From an uncultured Alphaproteobacteria bacterium (lineage in GTDB: Bacteria; Pseudomonadota; Alphaproteobacteria; RF32; CAG-239), in the NCBI GenBank assembly GCA_944393215.1, contig CALXZL010000003.1, positions 23,238 through 87,237 of the forward strand: a stretch of 64,000 nt of DNA. The letters run 5' to 3'. How positions within the stretch are numbered: the stretch's first letter is position 1; each line of letters begins with the position of its first letter. A program made the translations under genes and the position numbers. Below are positions 37,451 through 46,045 of this stretch, one piece after another. The notes beneath the pieces are model-generated. The model saw nothing but the letters and a program-made list of their open reading frames with translations, was not told the origin of the DNA and did not search any database.

Positions 37451-37523
37451 TACGATTCTCCTCAAGACTATATCTCTTATATTACACGATAAAATGTTTT
37501 TTGTCTATTTTTTTATCTCTTCT

Positions 37524-38426
37524 TTAATTTTGTCTTTCGATAATAAAGTCAGCTAAGTCTTGCAAGGTTTGGGATTTGCTGCCAAAAACGGCAATGCTTT
37601 CTTTGGCTTGTTTGATTAAATCATGTGCAATTTCTTTGGCTTTATCCAAGCCATAAATACTAACAAATGTGGCTTTGCCTTGGTCGGCATCTTTTTGTAG
37701 CTTTTTGCCCATCAATTCCTGATTGCCTTCCACATCCAAAATGTCATCGGCAATTTGGAAAGCCAAACCAATTTTTCTGGCATAATTGACAATCGCCAAT
37801 CTTTCATCCATATCGGCTTTGCCTAAAATGGCGCCGGCTTCGCAAGCATAACGGATTAACCTTCCGGTTTTCATTTCTTCAATATGCAGAATCAATTTCT
37901 CGTTATTTTCTTCTTTGGGTGCGGTTTCGGCATATATATCGAGCATTTGTCCGGCTATCATACCGTTATAAGCACCAGCGGCATTGGCTAATAAATTGAC
38001 CAATTCGCAACGGATGTTGGCATCAATATTTAAGGTCTTGTGGCTCAAAAGTTCAAAGGCTTGGGTTAACAAACCGTCTCCTGCCAAAATGGCGGTGGCT
38101 TCATCAAAAGCCTTATGGCAAGTGGGTTTGCCGCGGCGCAGGTCATCATTATCCATGGCGGGTAAATCGTCATGAATCAATGAATAGGAGTGTAACATCT
38201 CTAAAGAGGCAGCAACCATTATTGCCGTGGGGTAGGCGGGAATACCATATAATTTGGCAGTTTCACAGACCAAAAACGGGCGCAAACGCTTGCCGCCGTT
38301 CATAACCGAATATTTCATCGCTTCAACCACGCGTTTTTCCGGACCGCTCGGAAGGGGAAAATATTGTTCCAATTTATTGTTGAAGTCTTGAGAGAAAATT
38401 TTGAGCTTTTCTTTGATATCTGACAT
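37524..38426 (-). CDS. ispA: Short-chain polyprenyl (farnesyl/geranyl) diphosphate synthase
   Basis: IspA joins isopentenyl diphosphate units to make C15 isoprenoids. The first Asp-rich motif DDLPAMDNDDLRRG and the second DDILD are present, together with NGGKRLRPFL and GQMLDIYAE. Length 300 is normal. The ATG overlaps the stop of xseB (ATAATG), so the two are translationally coupled. The usual third member, dxs, is not next to it. Confidence 0.96.
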   Translation of the reverse strand: MSDIKEKLKIFSQDFNNKLEQYFPLPSGPEKRVVEAMKYSVMNGGKRLRPFLVCETAKLYGIPAYPTAIMVAASLEMLHSYSLIHDDLPAMDNDDLRRGKPTCHKAFDEATAILAGDGLLTQAFELLSHKTLNIDANIRCELVNLLANAAGAYNGMIAGQMLDIYAETAPKEENNEKLILHIEEMKTGRLIRYACEAGAILGKADMDERLAIVNYARKIGLAFQIADDILDVEGNQELMGKKLQKDADQGKATFVSIYGLDKAKEIAHDLIKQAKESIAVFGSKSQTLQDLADFIIERQN

Positions 38427-38671
38427 TATTCTTCTACCTTATCTAACGGAGTGGTCGTTATTTCGCCGTTGGGGGCAATTTCAATTTTTTCAATTTTCAA
38501 CTGAGCATCTTTGAGTTTCTTTTCGCAAAGTTGTTTTAAGGCAACGGCTTTTTCATATGCTTTAACGGCGTCATCCAATTTGATGCGTCCGCTTTCCAGC
38601 TCTCTTACAATGTTTTCCAGCTGAGTGAGGGCATCTTCAAAGCTCAAATTTTGGATATCATTTTCAGACAT
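38426..38671 (-). CDS. xseB: Exodeoxyribonuclease VII small subunit
   Basis: The 81-residue protein has the XseB core LSFEDALTQLENIVRELESG then KLDDAVKAYEKAVALKQLCE. With XseA it degrades single-stranded DNA. xseA is not in the window. It is co-transcribed with ispA, a common pairing. Confidence 0.95.
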   Translation of the reverse strand: MSENDIQNLSFEDALTQLENIVRELESGRIKLDDAVKAYEKAVALKQLCEKKLKDAQLKIEKIEIAPNGEITTTPLDKVEE

Positions 38672-38853
38672 GTTCTTCTCCTTTATTAATTTGAAGTCAT
38701 CTTACTTCACTTCTTTGAGATTGGCAATTTTAAATATTAAACTTTCGGATATGTTTTAAAGTATATATAACAATTTGTTTTACCTGAACTGGGCAGGTAT
38801 TTCAATTTATGCTAAATTATAATTCTGTGATATTGCTTTTGACGGAGGGTGCG

Positions 38854-39147
38854 ATGAAACATAATGCCATTATTGCCGGTGCCGGATTATTTCGAGCTTT
38901 GGGAAATTTGAAACGGTTGGAAATTTTGTTTTATTTGCTCGGTAAAGAACTTAATGTTACCGAATTGGAAAAATTGGTCGGAATCAGCCAGTCTTCTCTT
39001 TCTCAGCATTTGGCAGTGTTACGAAATGCAAAAATTGTCAAAACGCGGCGTGAAGCTCAGACCATTTTTTATTCTATTTCTAATGATAAAATTGTTAAGC
39101 TCTTGTATTTTATTGAAAAACTTTATACCAAACCTTATGGAAGCTGA
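38854..39147 (+). CDS. ArsR-family transcriptional regulator
   Basis: The start is ATG 38854, preceded by GGAGG at 5-6 nt. Its 97 residues form a single winged helix: FRALGNLKRLEILFYLL, LNVTELEKLVGISQSSLSQHLAVLR, then the wing VKTRREAQTIFYSI. There are no Cys pairs for metal sensing in the usual places, so the signal is unknown. The target may be the divergent xseB-ispA unit or a distant gene. Confidence 0.88.
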   Translation: MKHNAIIAGAGLFRALGNLKRLEILFYLLGKELNVTELEKLVGISQSSLSQHLAVLRNAKIVKTRREAQTIFYSISNDKIVKLLYFIEKLYTKPYGS

Positions 39148-39159
39148 AATTATGAAATC

Positions 39160-40347
39160 TTATTTATGTTGACAACCCTGTTCTTCGGGGTTGTTTGTTT
39201 TTAAAACAATTCCATGTATCTGTTTGTCATAAGAAATGCAGACATTGCCGTTTCTTAATTCTATGGCGTCTTTGCCGAAAATATCATATCTCCATCCCGA
39301 TAAGGTGGGACATCCGTCATCTTTGAAAGATGCCAGTTGTTTTAAATCTTCTTCCGAGGCGATTAATTTGGCGACCACGCCTTGCTCTTGGGAGCGAATT
39401 TTTAACAATAGCTTTAATAACTCATATAAAGCTTGGGCGCCGCTTGATAAAGGTTTATCTTTTTCGGGGTTGACATATTCTGATGTCGGAATATGTTTGC
39501 ATCTTTCTAAAACTTCCAGAATCTCGGCTCCGAGTTTGCCTTGTGCCACATCTTTACGCATGTTGCGGATTTGCAATAATTCTTCTACCGTTTGCGGAAA
39601 AATGGCGGCAATATTGGCAAGCATGTCATCTTTGATGATGGATTGACGAGGCGTGTTTTTGCTCTTTGCTCGTTTTTCGCGCCATGCCGCTAATTCTCTT
39701 AAAACAGTTAAAATTTTGGCGTTGTGGGAGCGATGTCTGATTTTGTGCCAAATCTCATAGGGATCGACATCATATGTTTTAGGATTGCGTAAGGTATCTA
39801 ATTCTGATTCCAGCCAGCTTTCTCTGCCGGTTTCGGCTAATTTTTCTTTGAAATGTTTATAGATATTTACCAAATGAGTTACATCTGACAAGGCATATTG
39901 CAGTTGTTTTTCATCCAGGGGGCGGAGTTCCCAGTTGGAACAGCGGCTGCTCTTATCTAAATCTATCTTTAAAATGCCTTTGACCAAGCTTTCATAGCCT
40001 GCGGATTCGCCATAGCCGCAGACCATGGCGGCAATTTGGGTGTCAAAAAGGGGAGTGGGAATTTTTCCGGTCAAATTATATAAAATTTCAATATCTTGTC
40101 TGCCGGAGTGGAAAACTTTGATAATGCTTTGATTGTCTAATATTTTGAAAAAAGGTTCTAATTTGAGCTTTGAACTTAACGGATCGATAATGGCGGCTTC
40201 ATCTTCCGCTCCGACCTGAATTAGGCAAAGTTCGGCGTAATAAGTCTTTTCACGCATAAATTCCAAATCTATCGTAATAAAAGATTTGTTTTCCAGTGAG
40301 CTGCAAAATTCTTCAAGTTTTTCTGTTCTATCAATCAAATTTATCAT
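39160..40347 (-). CDS. rnd: Ribonuclease D
   Basis: RNase D trims tRNA 3' ends. The DEDD exonuclease motifs are present: FITIDLEFMREKTYYAELCL with the first Asp/Glu, FHSGRQDIEILY, and YALSDVTHLVNIY. An HRDC domain follows (REKRAKSKNTPRQSIIKDDM). Its 395 residues match the usual length. Confidence 0.95.
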   Translation of the reverse strand: MINLIDRTEKLEEFCSSLENKSFITIDLEFMREKTYYAELCLIQVGAEDEAAIIDPLSSKLKLEPFFKILDNQSIIKVFHSGRQDIEILYNLTGKIPTPLFDTQIAAMVCGYGESAGYESLVKGILKIDLDKSSRCSNWELRPLDEKQLQYALSDVTHLVNIYKHFKEKLAETGRESWLESELDTLRNPKTYDVDPYEIWHKIRHRSHNAKILTVLRELAAWREKRAKSKNTPRQSIIKDDMLANIAAIFPQTVEELLQIRNMRKDVAQGKLGAEILEVLERCKHIPTSEYVNPEKDKPLSSGAQALYELLKLLLKIRSQEQGVVAKLIASEEDLKQLASFKDDGCPTLSGWRYDIFGKDAIELRNGNVCISYDKQIHGIVLKTNNPEEQGCQHK

Positions 40348-40524
40348 ATTTATTCCTTATTTTACGCTTAGCTTGTTTATAGCGTAAAAAAAATTGCCTT
40401 TCAATCTTATTTTTTATGTTTCAGAAAAAACTTGATTTTACTTTGTTTTGTGTTAAAACACCTCTCATTGACTTATTTTTATAGTGATTATCAAGCTTAT
40501 TATAAATTTTAAAAACAATGTCTT

Positions 40525-41073
40525 ATGGAAAAGAAAAAAACATTTCCGGCTGTTGTCTTAATGCCAACAAATCGAGTAAAGGAGTTTTTGTCAATGCTTC
40601 CTGCCGGGTATCAGCCCAAACCGGCTTTGACTTACGGAATTCGGTGTCGTGAAGAAGCTTTTGCTTTGGATGACTTTGCGGTGGAAGAAAATTTGGAAAA
40701 TTTTTTGGCGGGCTTTCCTTCTACTTCGGCTTTTCGCTACTTCTTGCCGTTGAATAATCTTCAAGGTTCGGCAAAAGTTTGTTACTTTAGTATGCAGTTC
40801 GCTTCCGAACCCATGTTCTATACAGTTTGGGTGCAATGCTCAAAAGTTGTGGCAACTCTTTCTAAGTCTGAACTTAAAAAGCTTCAGTTTGCCATTTTTG
40901 AAAATGCGGCAGAAAAACAAGTTTGCTTCTTGTCTTATTCTTCCGAACCGGATGATGAATGGGTACGAATGATGCTTAATTTTGTGCATAATATTCAGCC
41001 CGATGAGCAAGAATGGGTGGCTTCGGAGATTAAATTCGAGACCTGCGAAATTAAGACTAATATTAACTTTTAA
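40525..41073 (+). CDS. Hypothetical protein (182 aa)
   Basis: The protein is soluble with no signal or recognised motif. It contains Cys residues (YGIRCREEAF, VQCSKVVATL, KQVCFLSYSS) and a Trp-rich C-terminal half. No ribosome site precedes the ATG. It is the first gene of a pair with the next frame 11 bp downstream. Confidence 0.6.
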   Translation: MEKKKTFPAVVLMPTNRVKEFLSMLPAGYQPKPALTYGIRCREEAFALDDFAVEENLENFLAGFPSTSAFRYFLPLNNLQGSAKVCYFSMQFASEPMFYTVWVQCSKVVATLSKSELKKLQFAIFENAAEKQVCFLSYSSEPDDEWVRMMLNFVHNIQPDEQEWVASEIKFETCEIKTNINF

Positions 41074-41084
41074 ATCTTTTTTCT

Positions 41085-41621
41085 ATGTATGCATTAAAAT
41101 CTTATTTCTTGGTATCGTCAGATGCCGTTGAAATTGTTAATGAAATTGTGAACAAATGTTCCGATCTGAAAAAGTCTGATGCGATGTTTGTAAGTAAAAA
41201 GCCTGAACAGAATATGCAGGTGCTTGAGTTGCTTGCTCCGGAAATTACCGCAGATTTTCTGGGCTCTTTGAAGGCGGAATTTGCACCTCACATAACAGAA
41301 GTTTGGCAAGATCCGTCGGAAATTGATTTTTCTCACGTCTTGCCGCGAAGAAAGTGTAACAGCTTTGTGCTTCCTGTTTACGGTAATTTTCAAGACGCCG
41401 ACTGTTGGTGCGAAAAGTGGAAAAAAGTTTCTTTGCAAGTTGCACAAGAAATTTATCCGGTTTTGGTTTCTTGTCATAGGACACAACATGCCTCTTGGGT
41501 GGAATTCAGAGGGCATGCCGAAGGTTCTGATGATGCCTGGTTTGACAATGTTCGTCAAATCTGTCAGCATTTTACCAAATCAGTACCGACTTTCTATGCG
41601 GCTGACAAATTAGCCTTATAG
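41085..41621 (+). CDS. Hypothetical protein (178 aa)
   Basis: The product is similar in size to the preceding gene and also soluble. It has a Cys/Trp-rich middle (QDADCWCEKWKKVSLQVAQE) and VEFRGHAEGSDDAWFDNVRQ. Both proteins pair an N-terminal alpha/beta-looking half with a late Trp-bearing helix, so they may be distant paralogues; this is not established. A terminator follows. Confidence 0.6.
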   Translation: MYALKSYFLVSSDAVEIVNEIVNKCSDLKKSDAMFVSKKPEQNMQVLELLAPEITADFLGSLKAEFAPHITEVWQDPSEIDFSHVLPRRKCNSFVLPVYGNFQDADCWCEKWKKVSLQVAQEIYPVLVSCHRTQHASWVEFRGHAEGSDDAWFDNVRQICQHFTKSVPTFYAADKLAL

Positions 41622-41633
41622 AAAATTGTTTTG

Positions 41634-41671
41634 AAAAAAGAGTTATGACCAAAAGTCATAGCTCTTTTTTT
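41634..41671 (+). terminator. Rho-independent terminator
   Basis: AGAGTTATGAC and GTCATAGCTCT pair (one G-U) around CAAAA and are followed by seven T. Confidence 0.85.
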
Positions 41672-41744
41672 GTTGCTTTTCTTTTGTTTTGAGTCTACAA
41701 CATAAAGGCAAAAATAATAAACAATATTTTGTGAGGTTTTTAAT

Positions 41745-43517
41745 ATGAATTGCTATCGCACACATACCTGCGGCGAACTTCGCGCCACAGACATCAATAA
41801 AGAGGTGAAACTCGCCGGTTGGGTTCACCGTAAACGTAATCTCGGAAACTTGTGCTTTGTTGATTTGCGAGATCATTACGGAATTACCCAATGTGTGTTC
41901 GACAGCCATTCCGATTTGTTTGAAACAATCCAATCCATTCGTCCCGAATCGGTTATCGGTATTACCGGTAAAGTAATTGCGCGTGAAAGCGTGAATAAAA
42001 ATATGCCGACAGGTGATATTGAAATTGCCGTCAGTGCTTTGGAAATCCATTCTCAAGCCGATGTCCTTCCTTTTCAAGTGGCGATTGAAGATGATGCACC
42101 GGAAGAGTTGCGCTTGAAATATCGTTTTCTTGACTTGCGTAAAGACCGTATTCATAAAAACATTTTGCTCCGTTCCGCCGTTATTCAACGTTCGCGTGAA
42201 TTGATGCGCGAGCAGGGCTTTACCGAATATCAAACCCCGATTTTGACCGCTTCTTCTCCGGAAGGTGCGCGCGACTTTTTGGTTCCTTCTCGTATTAACC
42301 CCGGAAAGTTTTATGCTTTGCCGCAAGCACCGCAGCAGTTCAAACAGCTGTTGATGGTTTCCGGCTTTGATAAATATTTCCAAATTGCACCTTGCTTCCG
42401 TGATGAAGATCCGCGTGCCGACCGCTCTCCGGGTGAGTTCTACCAGATGGATATGGAAATGAGTTTTGCCACTCAAGAAGATGTGTTCAAAGTTATTGAG
42501 CATACCTTGGGTGCTATCTTTAATGAATTTGCCAATGGCAAAAAAGTTGACCAAGCACCGTTTGTCCATATTCCGTTCCGTGAAGCCATGGCAAAATATG
42601 GTTCCGATAAGCCGGATTTGCGTAATCCGCTTGTTTTGCAAGATGCAACTTCCTTCTTCGGCAACAGCGGTTTTGGTGTTTATGACGGCTTGGTTAAAGA
42701 AGGCAAAACCGTTAAAGCCATGGTGGTTGATGGTATTGCCGAAAAACCGCGTTCCTTCTTTGATAAGCTCGATGCTTATGCTAAAGAAGAAGGTATGGGC
42801 GGTATTGCTTATGTGGCTTTTGCCTCAGCCGGAGCCAAAGGTATTGCCAAACTCTTGAGTGAAGAAAAATTGAACGAACTCAAAGCAAACTTTGGCGCTA
42901 AAGACGGTGATGCCGTTATTTTTATGGTGGGCAAAGGCATGAAGTTTGATAAGTTCAGCGGGCGTTTGCGCAATAAGGTTGGCGAAGAGTTAGGGCTTAT
43001 TGATGAAAACTCCTTCAAAATGTGCTGGATTGTTGACTTCCCGTTCTATGAAGAAAATGAAGAAACCAGTGCGGTTGAATTTTCTCACAATCCGTTCTCG
43101 ATGCCGCAAGGCGGAATGGATGCCTTGTTGAACAAAAATCCGTTGGATATTTTGGCTTATCAATATGATTTTGTTTGCAACGGGGTTGAGCTCTTGTCCG
43201 GTGCGGTTCGTAACCATGAACCTCAAATTATGTACAAAGCTTTTGAAATTGCCGGTTATGACAACAGCGTGGTTGATAATAAGTTCGGCGGTATGATTAG
43301 CGCGTTTAAGTTTGGCGCTCCTCCGCACGCCGGTTCGGCTTACGGTGTTGACCGTTTGGTGATGTTGCTCTTGGATGAGCCGATTATCCGTGACGTGATT
43401 TTGTTCCCGCTCAATGGTAAGGCGCAAGACTTGATGATGCAAGCACCAAACTATGTAACCGAGCAACAGCTTAAAGAACTGCATATCAACGTGGTTCCGG
43501 TCGAAGATAAGAAATAG
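41745..43517 (+). CDS. aspS: Aspartyl-tRNA synthetase
   Basis: AspS charges tRNA-Asp. The OB-fold anticodon domain ([20 protein letters not shown]) precedes the class II core: [40 protein letters not shown], motif 2 [19 protein letters not shown] and motif 3 [13 protein letters not shown]. The GAD insert of the bacterial type is present, giving the full 590 residues. Whether it also charges tRNA-Asn was not decided. Confidence 0.97.
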   Translation: MNCYRTHTCGELRATDINKEVKLAGWVHRKRNLGNLCFVDLRDHYGITQCVFDSHSDLFETIQSIRPESVIGITGKVIARESVNKNMPTGDIEIAVSALEIHSQADVLPFQVAIEDDAPEELRLKYRFLDLRKDRIHKNILLRSAVIQRSRELMREQGFTEYQTPILTASSPEGARDFLVPSRINPGKFYALPQAPQQFKQLLMVSGFDKYFQIAPCFRDEDPRADRSPGEFYQMDMEMSFATQEDVFKVIEHTLGAIFNEFANGKKVDQAPFVHIPFREAMAKYGSDKPDLRNPLVLQDATSFFGNSGFGVYDGLVKEGKTVKAMVVDGIAEKPRSFFDKLDAYAKEEGMGGIAYVAFASAGAKGIAKLLSEEKLNELKANFGAKDGDAVIFMVGKGMKFDKFSGRLRNKVGEELGLIDENSFKMCWIVDFPFYEENEETSAVEFSHNPFSMPQGGMDALLNKNPLDILAYQYDFVCNGVELLSGAVRNHEPQIMYKAFEIAGYDNSVVDNKFGGMISAFKFGAPPHAGSAYGVDRLVMLLLDEPIIRDVILFPLNGKAQDLMMQAPNYVTEQQLKELHINVVPVEDKK

Positions 43518-43530
43518 TTGATAAAAAAGA

Positions 43531-43568
43531 AAATCCTTCCCAGGGGTAACCTTAGGAAGGATTTTTTT
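43531..43568 (+). terminator. Rho-independent terminator after aspS
   Basis: AAATCCTTCC and GGAAGGATTT enclose a 14-nt loop and are followed by a T run. Confidence 0.85.
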
Positions 43569-43747
43569 GTTACAACTTGACAGGCAAAGAAAAAATGCTA
43601 TCCTTACTTTTATGAGTGGGGCAAGCTCTCGGAATGTTCGCCAAAGTTTTTCATTGCCGTTTTTTTATTTGTTTTTTTATAATTTCTCAAAACAACTTAT
43701 TTATACCTATCGAACAGGTTAATGATGAGTTGCGGAAAGGAATTGTC

Positions 43748-43965
43748 ATGATTGAATATATTGATATTTTTAAATCTCAAGCCAAATCTCTGTTAAAAGA
43801 ATATCGTGCACAAAACAGCGCGGCAAAGCTCCGTTGTCAAAAAGTGTTCAGTCTCATTTAACCGGACAAGAATTTTGGCAAAAAGCGCTTGCTACCGGTG
43901 ATTTTTTGCCTGATGTCGGCGTTGTGGTTAATCCACAAAGATTAATCGAAACTTTGCAGAAATAA
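43748..43965 (+). pseudogene. Frameshifted small gene
   Basis: AAAGGA precedes ATG 43748. The frame MIEYIDIFKSQAKSLLKEYR runs to a stop at 43861. A neighbouring frame then continues from about 43845 with QSHLTGQEFWQKALATGDFL and VVVNPQRLIETLQK to a stop at 43965. Joined by one shift they would give a small helical protein. The first part recalls the N-terminal helix of glyoxalase-related domains, but that likeness is weak. It is probably a degraded gene or contains a sequencing error. Confidence 0.5.
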
Positions 43966-43969
43966 CAGA

Positions 43970-44000
43970 AAGCCACACTTCTGTTGCGAGGTGTGGCTTT
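43970..44000. terminator. Bidirectional terminator
   Basis: AAGCCACAC and GTGTGGCTT flank a short loop and are followed by G and T residues. It lies between the broken gene and the leftward acetyltransferase. Confidence 0.75.
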
Positions 44001-44010
44001 GTTTTTTTTG

Positions 44011-44550
44011 CTATTCGGCAGCATTTAGGCATAAACCTTCCAAATCGCAATCATCCAGACACATGCCGTAAATACAGCAGTCATCATGACGATCGTAATA
44101 TTGTTTTAAGGTTGCCTCTAATGTAAAGCCGCATGAATTGTAAAATTTTCGGGTGGCTTTATATTCGGGCTTGCTGTCGGTTTTTAAGTAAAGTTTGCGC
44201 CCGCCCAAGGCTCTGATGTGCTCAACCAGTTTGGTAATTAACTGTCTGCCGATACCGCGACCTTGATATTGGGCATGGGTTGCCAGCCAATAAAGCTCAA
44301 AAGTTCCGTCAGAATCGGCAATCTCACCATAGCAGGCATAAGCACAAGTTATGCCATCCAATTCGGCAAAGATGAAGTTGGTATCATGCGGATAATCCTC
44401 GTCTTCGGGGTGCTCTGCCTGATATAAAGCATCATCTGCCAGATGTGCGGTAATATCTACACAGTCTTCATCAAAATTGGGGGCAGAAGCGGAAATCTCT
44501 CTGACTTTTTTAATGTCATCGGCACAAATCGTATATCTGAAGGTAAGCAT
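44011..44550 (-). CDS. GNAT-family N-acetyltransferase
   Basis: The acetyl-CoA binding motif A is YQGRGIGRQLITKLVEHIR, followed by LYLKTDSKPEYKATRKFYNS and GFTLEATLKQYYD. The N-terminal half is acidic (DEDCVDITAHLADDALYQAE). Relatives of this acidic, FELYWLATH-type subfamily are often beside ATP-grasp genes; none is seen here. Its ATG lies one base after the stop of a 41-residue peptide gene, whose last codons (AAGGAGGTG) are its ribosome site. The peptide is therefore a candidate substrate. Confidence 0.88.
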   Translation of the reverse strand: MLTFRYTICADDIKKVREISASAPNFDEDCVDITAHLADDALYQAEHPEDEDYPHDTNFIFAELDGITCAYACYGEIADSDGTFELYWLATHAQYQGRGIGRQLITKLVEHIRALGGRKLYLKTDSKPEYKATRKFYNSCGFTLEATLKQYYDRHDDCCIYGMCLDDCDLEGLCLNAAE

Positions 44551-44551
44551 C

Positions 44552-44677
44552 TTACACCTCCTTCAGAGCAACGCAGTCCTCATTAAAAGAAAAGTTAAAG
44601 CAAAAATTGTGTTTCGGAGGCTCGGCTGAATCTGCCAGAGTTCCTTTCTTTGAAATATGTTTTGAACGTTTTTTCAT
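44552..44677 (-). CDS. 41-residue peptide translationally coupled to the GNAT gene
   Basis: AAGGAT lies about 8 bases before the ATG at 44677. The peptide begins MKKRSKHISKKGTLADSAEP and ends CFNFSFNEDCVALKEV. The basic leader-like half followed by an aromatic, two-Cys core resembles ribosomally made modified-peptide precursors. The tail NEDCVALKEV also recalls FDEDCVDI of the downstream GNAT enzyme. A longer frame to 44803 has no site. The function is inferred from context only. Confidence 0.5.
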   Translation of the reverse strand: MKKRSKHISKKGTLADSAEPPKHNFCFNFSFNEDCVALKEV

Positions 44678-44779
44678 AATAAATATCCTTATGTTTTTGA
44701 GAAAGAGATATTCCTTCTCTATAAATATTAGAGCACGAAAAAAGTTATTTGGCAAGAGGGGATTTTTTTGTAAAACCAT

Positions 44780-44808
44780 TTGACAATAACAATAAAAAGG
44801 CATAGATA
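44780..44808 (+). promoter_or_regulatory. Sigma70-type promoter of tRNA-Gln(CTG)
   Basis: TTGACA (44780-44785) and TAGATA (44803-44808) are separated by 17 bp. The tRNA starts 20 bases after the -10 box. Confidence 0.7.
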
Positions 44809-44828
44809 TTATGCGTTGTTTGTTCTAT

Positions 44829-44902
44829 TGCTTCGTCGTCTAATGGTAGGACAGCGGATTCTGACTCCGTCAATCTTGGTTCGAGTCCAGGCGAAGCAGC
44901 CA
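44829..44902 (+). tRNA. tRNA-Gln (anticodon CTG)
   Basis: A 74-nt cloverleaf with acceptor TGCTTCG/CGAAGCA, discriminator G, encoded CCA, anticodon loop TTCTGAC reading CTG, and T-loop TTCGAGT. It decodes CAG and complements tRNA-Gln(TTG) near 13.8 kb. Confidence 0.96.
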
Positions 44903-44940
44903 TACAAAAAAGCCTCCGAGAGCGGAGGCTTTTTTGTATG
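44901..44940 (+). terminator. Terminator of tRNA-Gln(CTG) with a perfect 18-bp stem
   Basis: CATACAAAAAAGCCTCCG and its exact complement surround AGAG, with TTTTTT in the outer 3' arm. It starts within the CCA of the tRNA. Confidence 0.9.
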
Positions 44941-44952
44941 ATAAGGGAACAC

Positions 44953-45342
44953 TTATTTTGTTCCCAAAATTTTATCAACAATAGCCTTGCCGTTTTGGCG
45001 GCGTTTTTGGGCTTCTTGTTGATTAATTTTGTTTTGCTTTTCAACCTTTCTTCTTAGCCGTTCTTTTTCGGCTTCGAGTTCGGTCCAGGTTTTGGCATCA
45101 AAATGGCGAAGAAGGCGCTCCATTTCCGGATCATCGTTATAGTCCAGAACCGTTGCATGTTTTGTTCTGGTCCAGCTTTCTCCTTCTGCACATTCCGTGC
45201 AAGGATATTTACCGCTTTTTTGATATATTTTTGGATAAATTCGGTTTGGATAAAATTGCTGATTGAATATAACTCTAAAAGAAGAAAGTATGGTTAGTAG
45301 TTTTGCCGCATTGGCTGCTTTGAAGGATAAATTTAATTCAGG
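44953..45342 (-). pseudogene. Coding-like frame without a start codon (zinc-ribbon-like remnant)
   Basis: A minus-strand frame stays open from about 45342 to a stop at 44953. It reads as protein: YQKSGKYPCTECAEGESWTR, then LRRKVEKQNKINQQEAQKRR and VDKILGTK at the end. CTEC and the following residues could be half of a zinc ribbon, and the second half is a basic coiled coil. The only ATG (in PEMERLL) lies after the Cys motif. The 5' part has probably been lost or frameshifted. Confidence 0.4.
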
Positions 45343-45369
45343 TCAGTAAAATGTATTTGCCTTTGAATA

Positions 45370-45396
45370 AAAAAACTCTCTTCGGAGAGTTTTTTT
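45370..45396 (+). terminator. Rho-independent terminator
   Basis: AAAAAACTCTC and GAGAGTTTTTT surround TTCG, a stable tetraloop. It lies just before the exonuclease gene, so translation of that gene cannot begin upstream of it. Confidence 0.85.
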
Positions 45397-45452
45397 ATTT
45401 TTATTTTTTTTTATTCTTTTATAATAAACGAAAAATTATACGGAGATATCTG

Positions 45453-46040
45453 ATGAGTTTTGTGATTTTTGATACGGAATATATTGCTGATAAAGGTTTA
45501 TTGGAAGAAGGTTTCGAAGGGTGGAAAAATTTGGAAATAATTCAAATTGCCGCTTTGAAAATTGATGAAAAACTTGAGGTGATTGATTCTCTTAATCTTT
45601 ATATTAAACCTATAAAGCATCAACATATTTCAGCTTATTTTTCGGATTTAACCGGAATTACGGATGAAATTATTCTTCAAAAAGGAATATCTTTTCCTGA
45701 GGCATATCAACGCTTTCGAACATTTGTGCAAGATGACGTTTGTTATTCTCACGGTTGGGGCTCTGATGATGATGCCGATGGTGTGGTTATGCGCCAAACT
45801 ATGTCTTATTATGATTTGAACGATATTAATCCTCCAAAATATAAAAATATTGCCCCTTGGTTTGAACAACAATATAAATTGCATCATTTAGATATAAAAA
45901 AACAATCTTCCGGTCAGGTTGCTTCATTGTTAGGTAAGGGAGATGAACTTATCAGATTGAATTTACAGCCGCATAATGCTTTTTATGATGTATATTCTTT
46001 GCTTATCGGATTAAGGTATTTTGATTTTTGCGGTGAGTAA
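45453..46040 (+). CDS. DEDDh-type 3'-5' exonuclease
   Basis: The start is ATG 45453, preceded by GGAG; a longer frame would run through a terminator hairpin. The 195-residue protein has Exo I (VIFDTEYIAD), Exo II (YSHGWGSDDDADG with the second Asp) and Exo III (PHNAFYDVYSL with His and Asp). It resembles the KapD/ERI-1-like branch. The substrate, DNA or RNA, is unknown. The next gene starts 5 bases after its stop. Confidence 0.82.
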   Translation: MSFVIFDTEYIADKGLLEEGFEGWKNLEIIQIAALKIDEKLEVIDSLNLYIKPIKHQHISAYFSDLTGITDEIILQKGISFPEAYQRFRTFVQDDVCYSHGWGSDDDADGVVMRQTMSYYDLNDINPPKYKNIAPWFEQQYKLHHLDIKKQSSGQVASLLGKGDELIRLNLQPHNAFYDVYSLLIGLRYFDFCGE

Positions 46041-46045
46041 ATTTG

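Noticed and set aside
41643..42641. 332-codon frame on the minus strand across aspS
   Set aside because: It is a shadow of aspS with an implausible basic composition.
44745..45044. 99-codon minus-strand frame covering the tRNA-Gln(CTG) gene
   Set aside because: It runs through the tRNA and its terminator; the SPGLEPRLTESESAVLPL segment is antisense tRNA.
45103..45297. 64-codon plus-strand frame
   Set aside because: It is antisense to a more protein-like minus-strand frame and lacks a ribosome site.
45289..45348. 19-residue frame MVSSFAALAALKDKFNSGQ
   Set aside because: Too short to support on sequence alone; it overlaps the degraded minus-strand gene.
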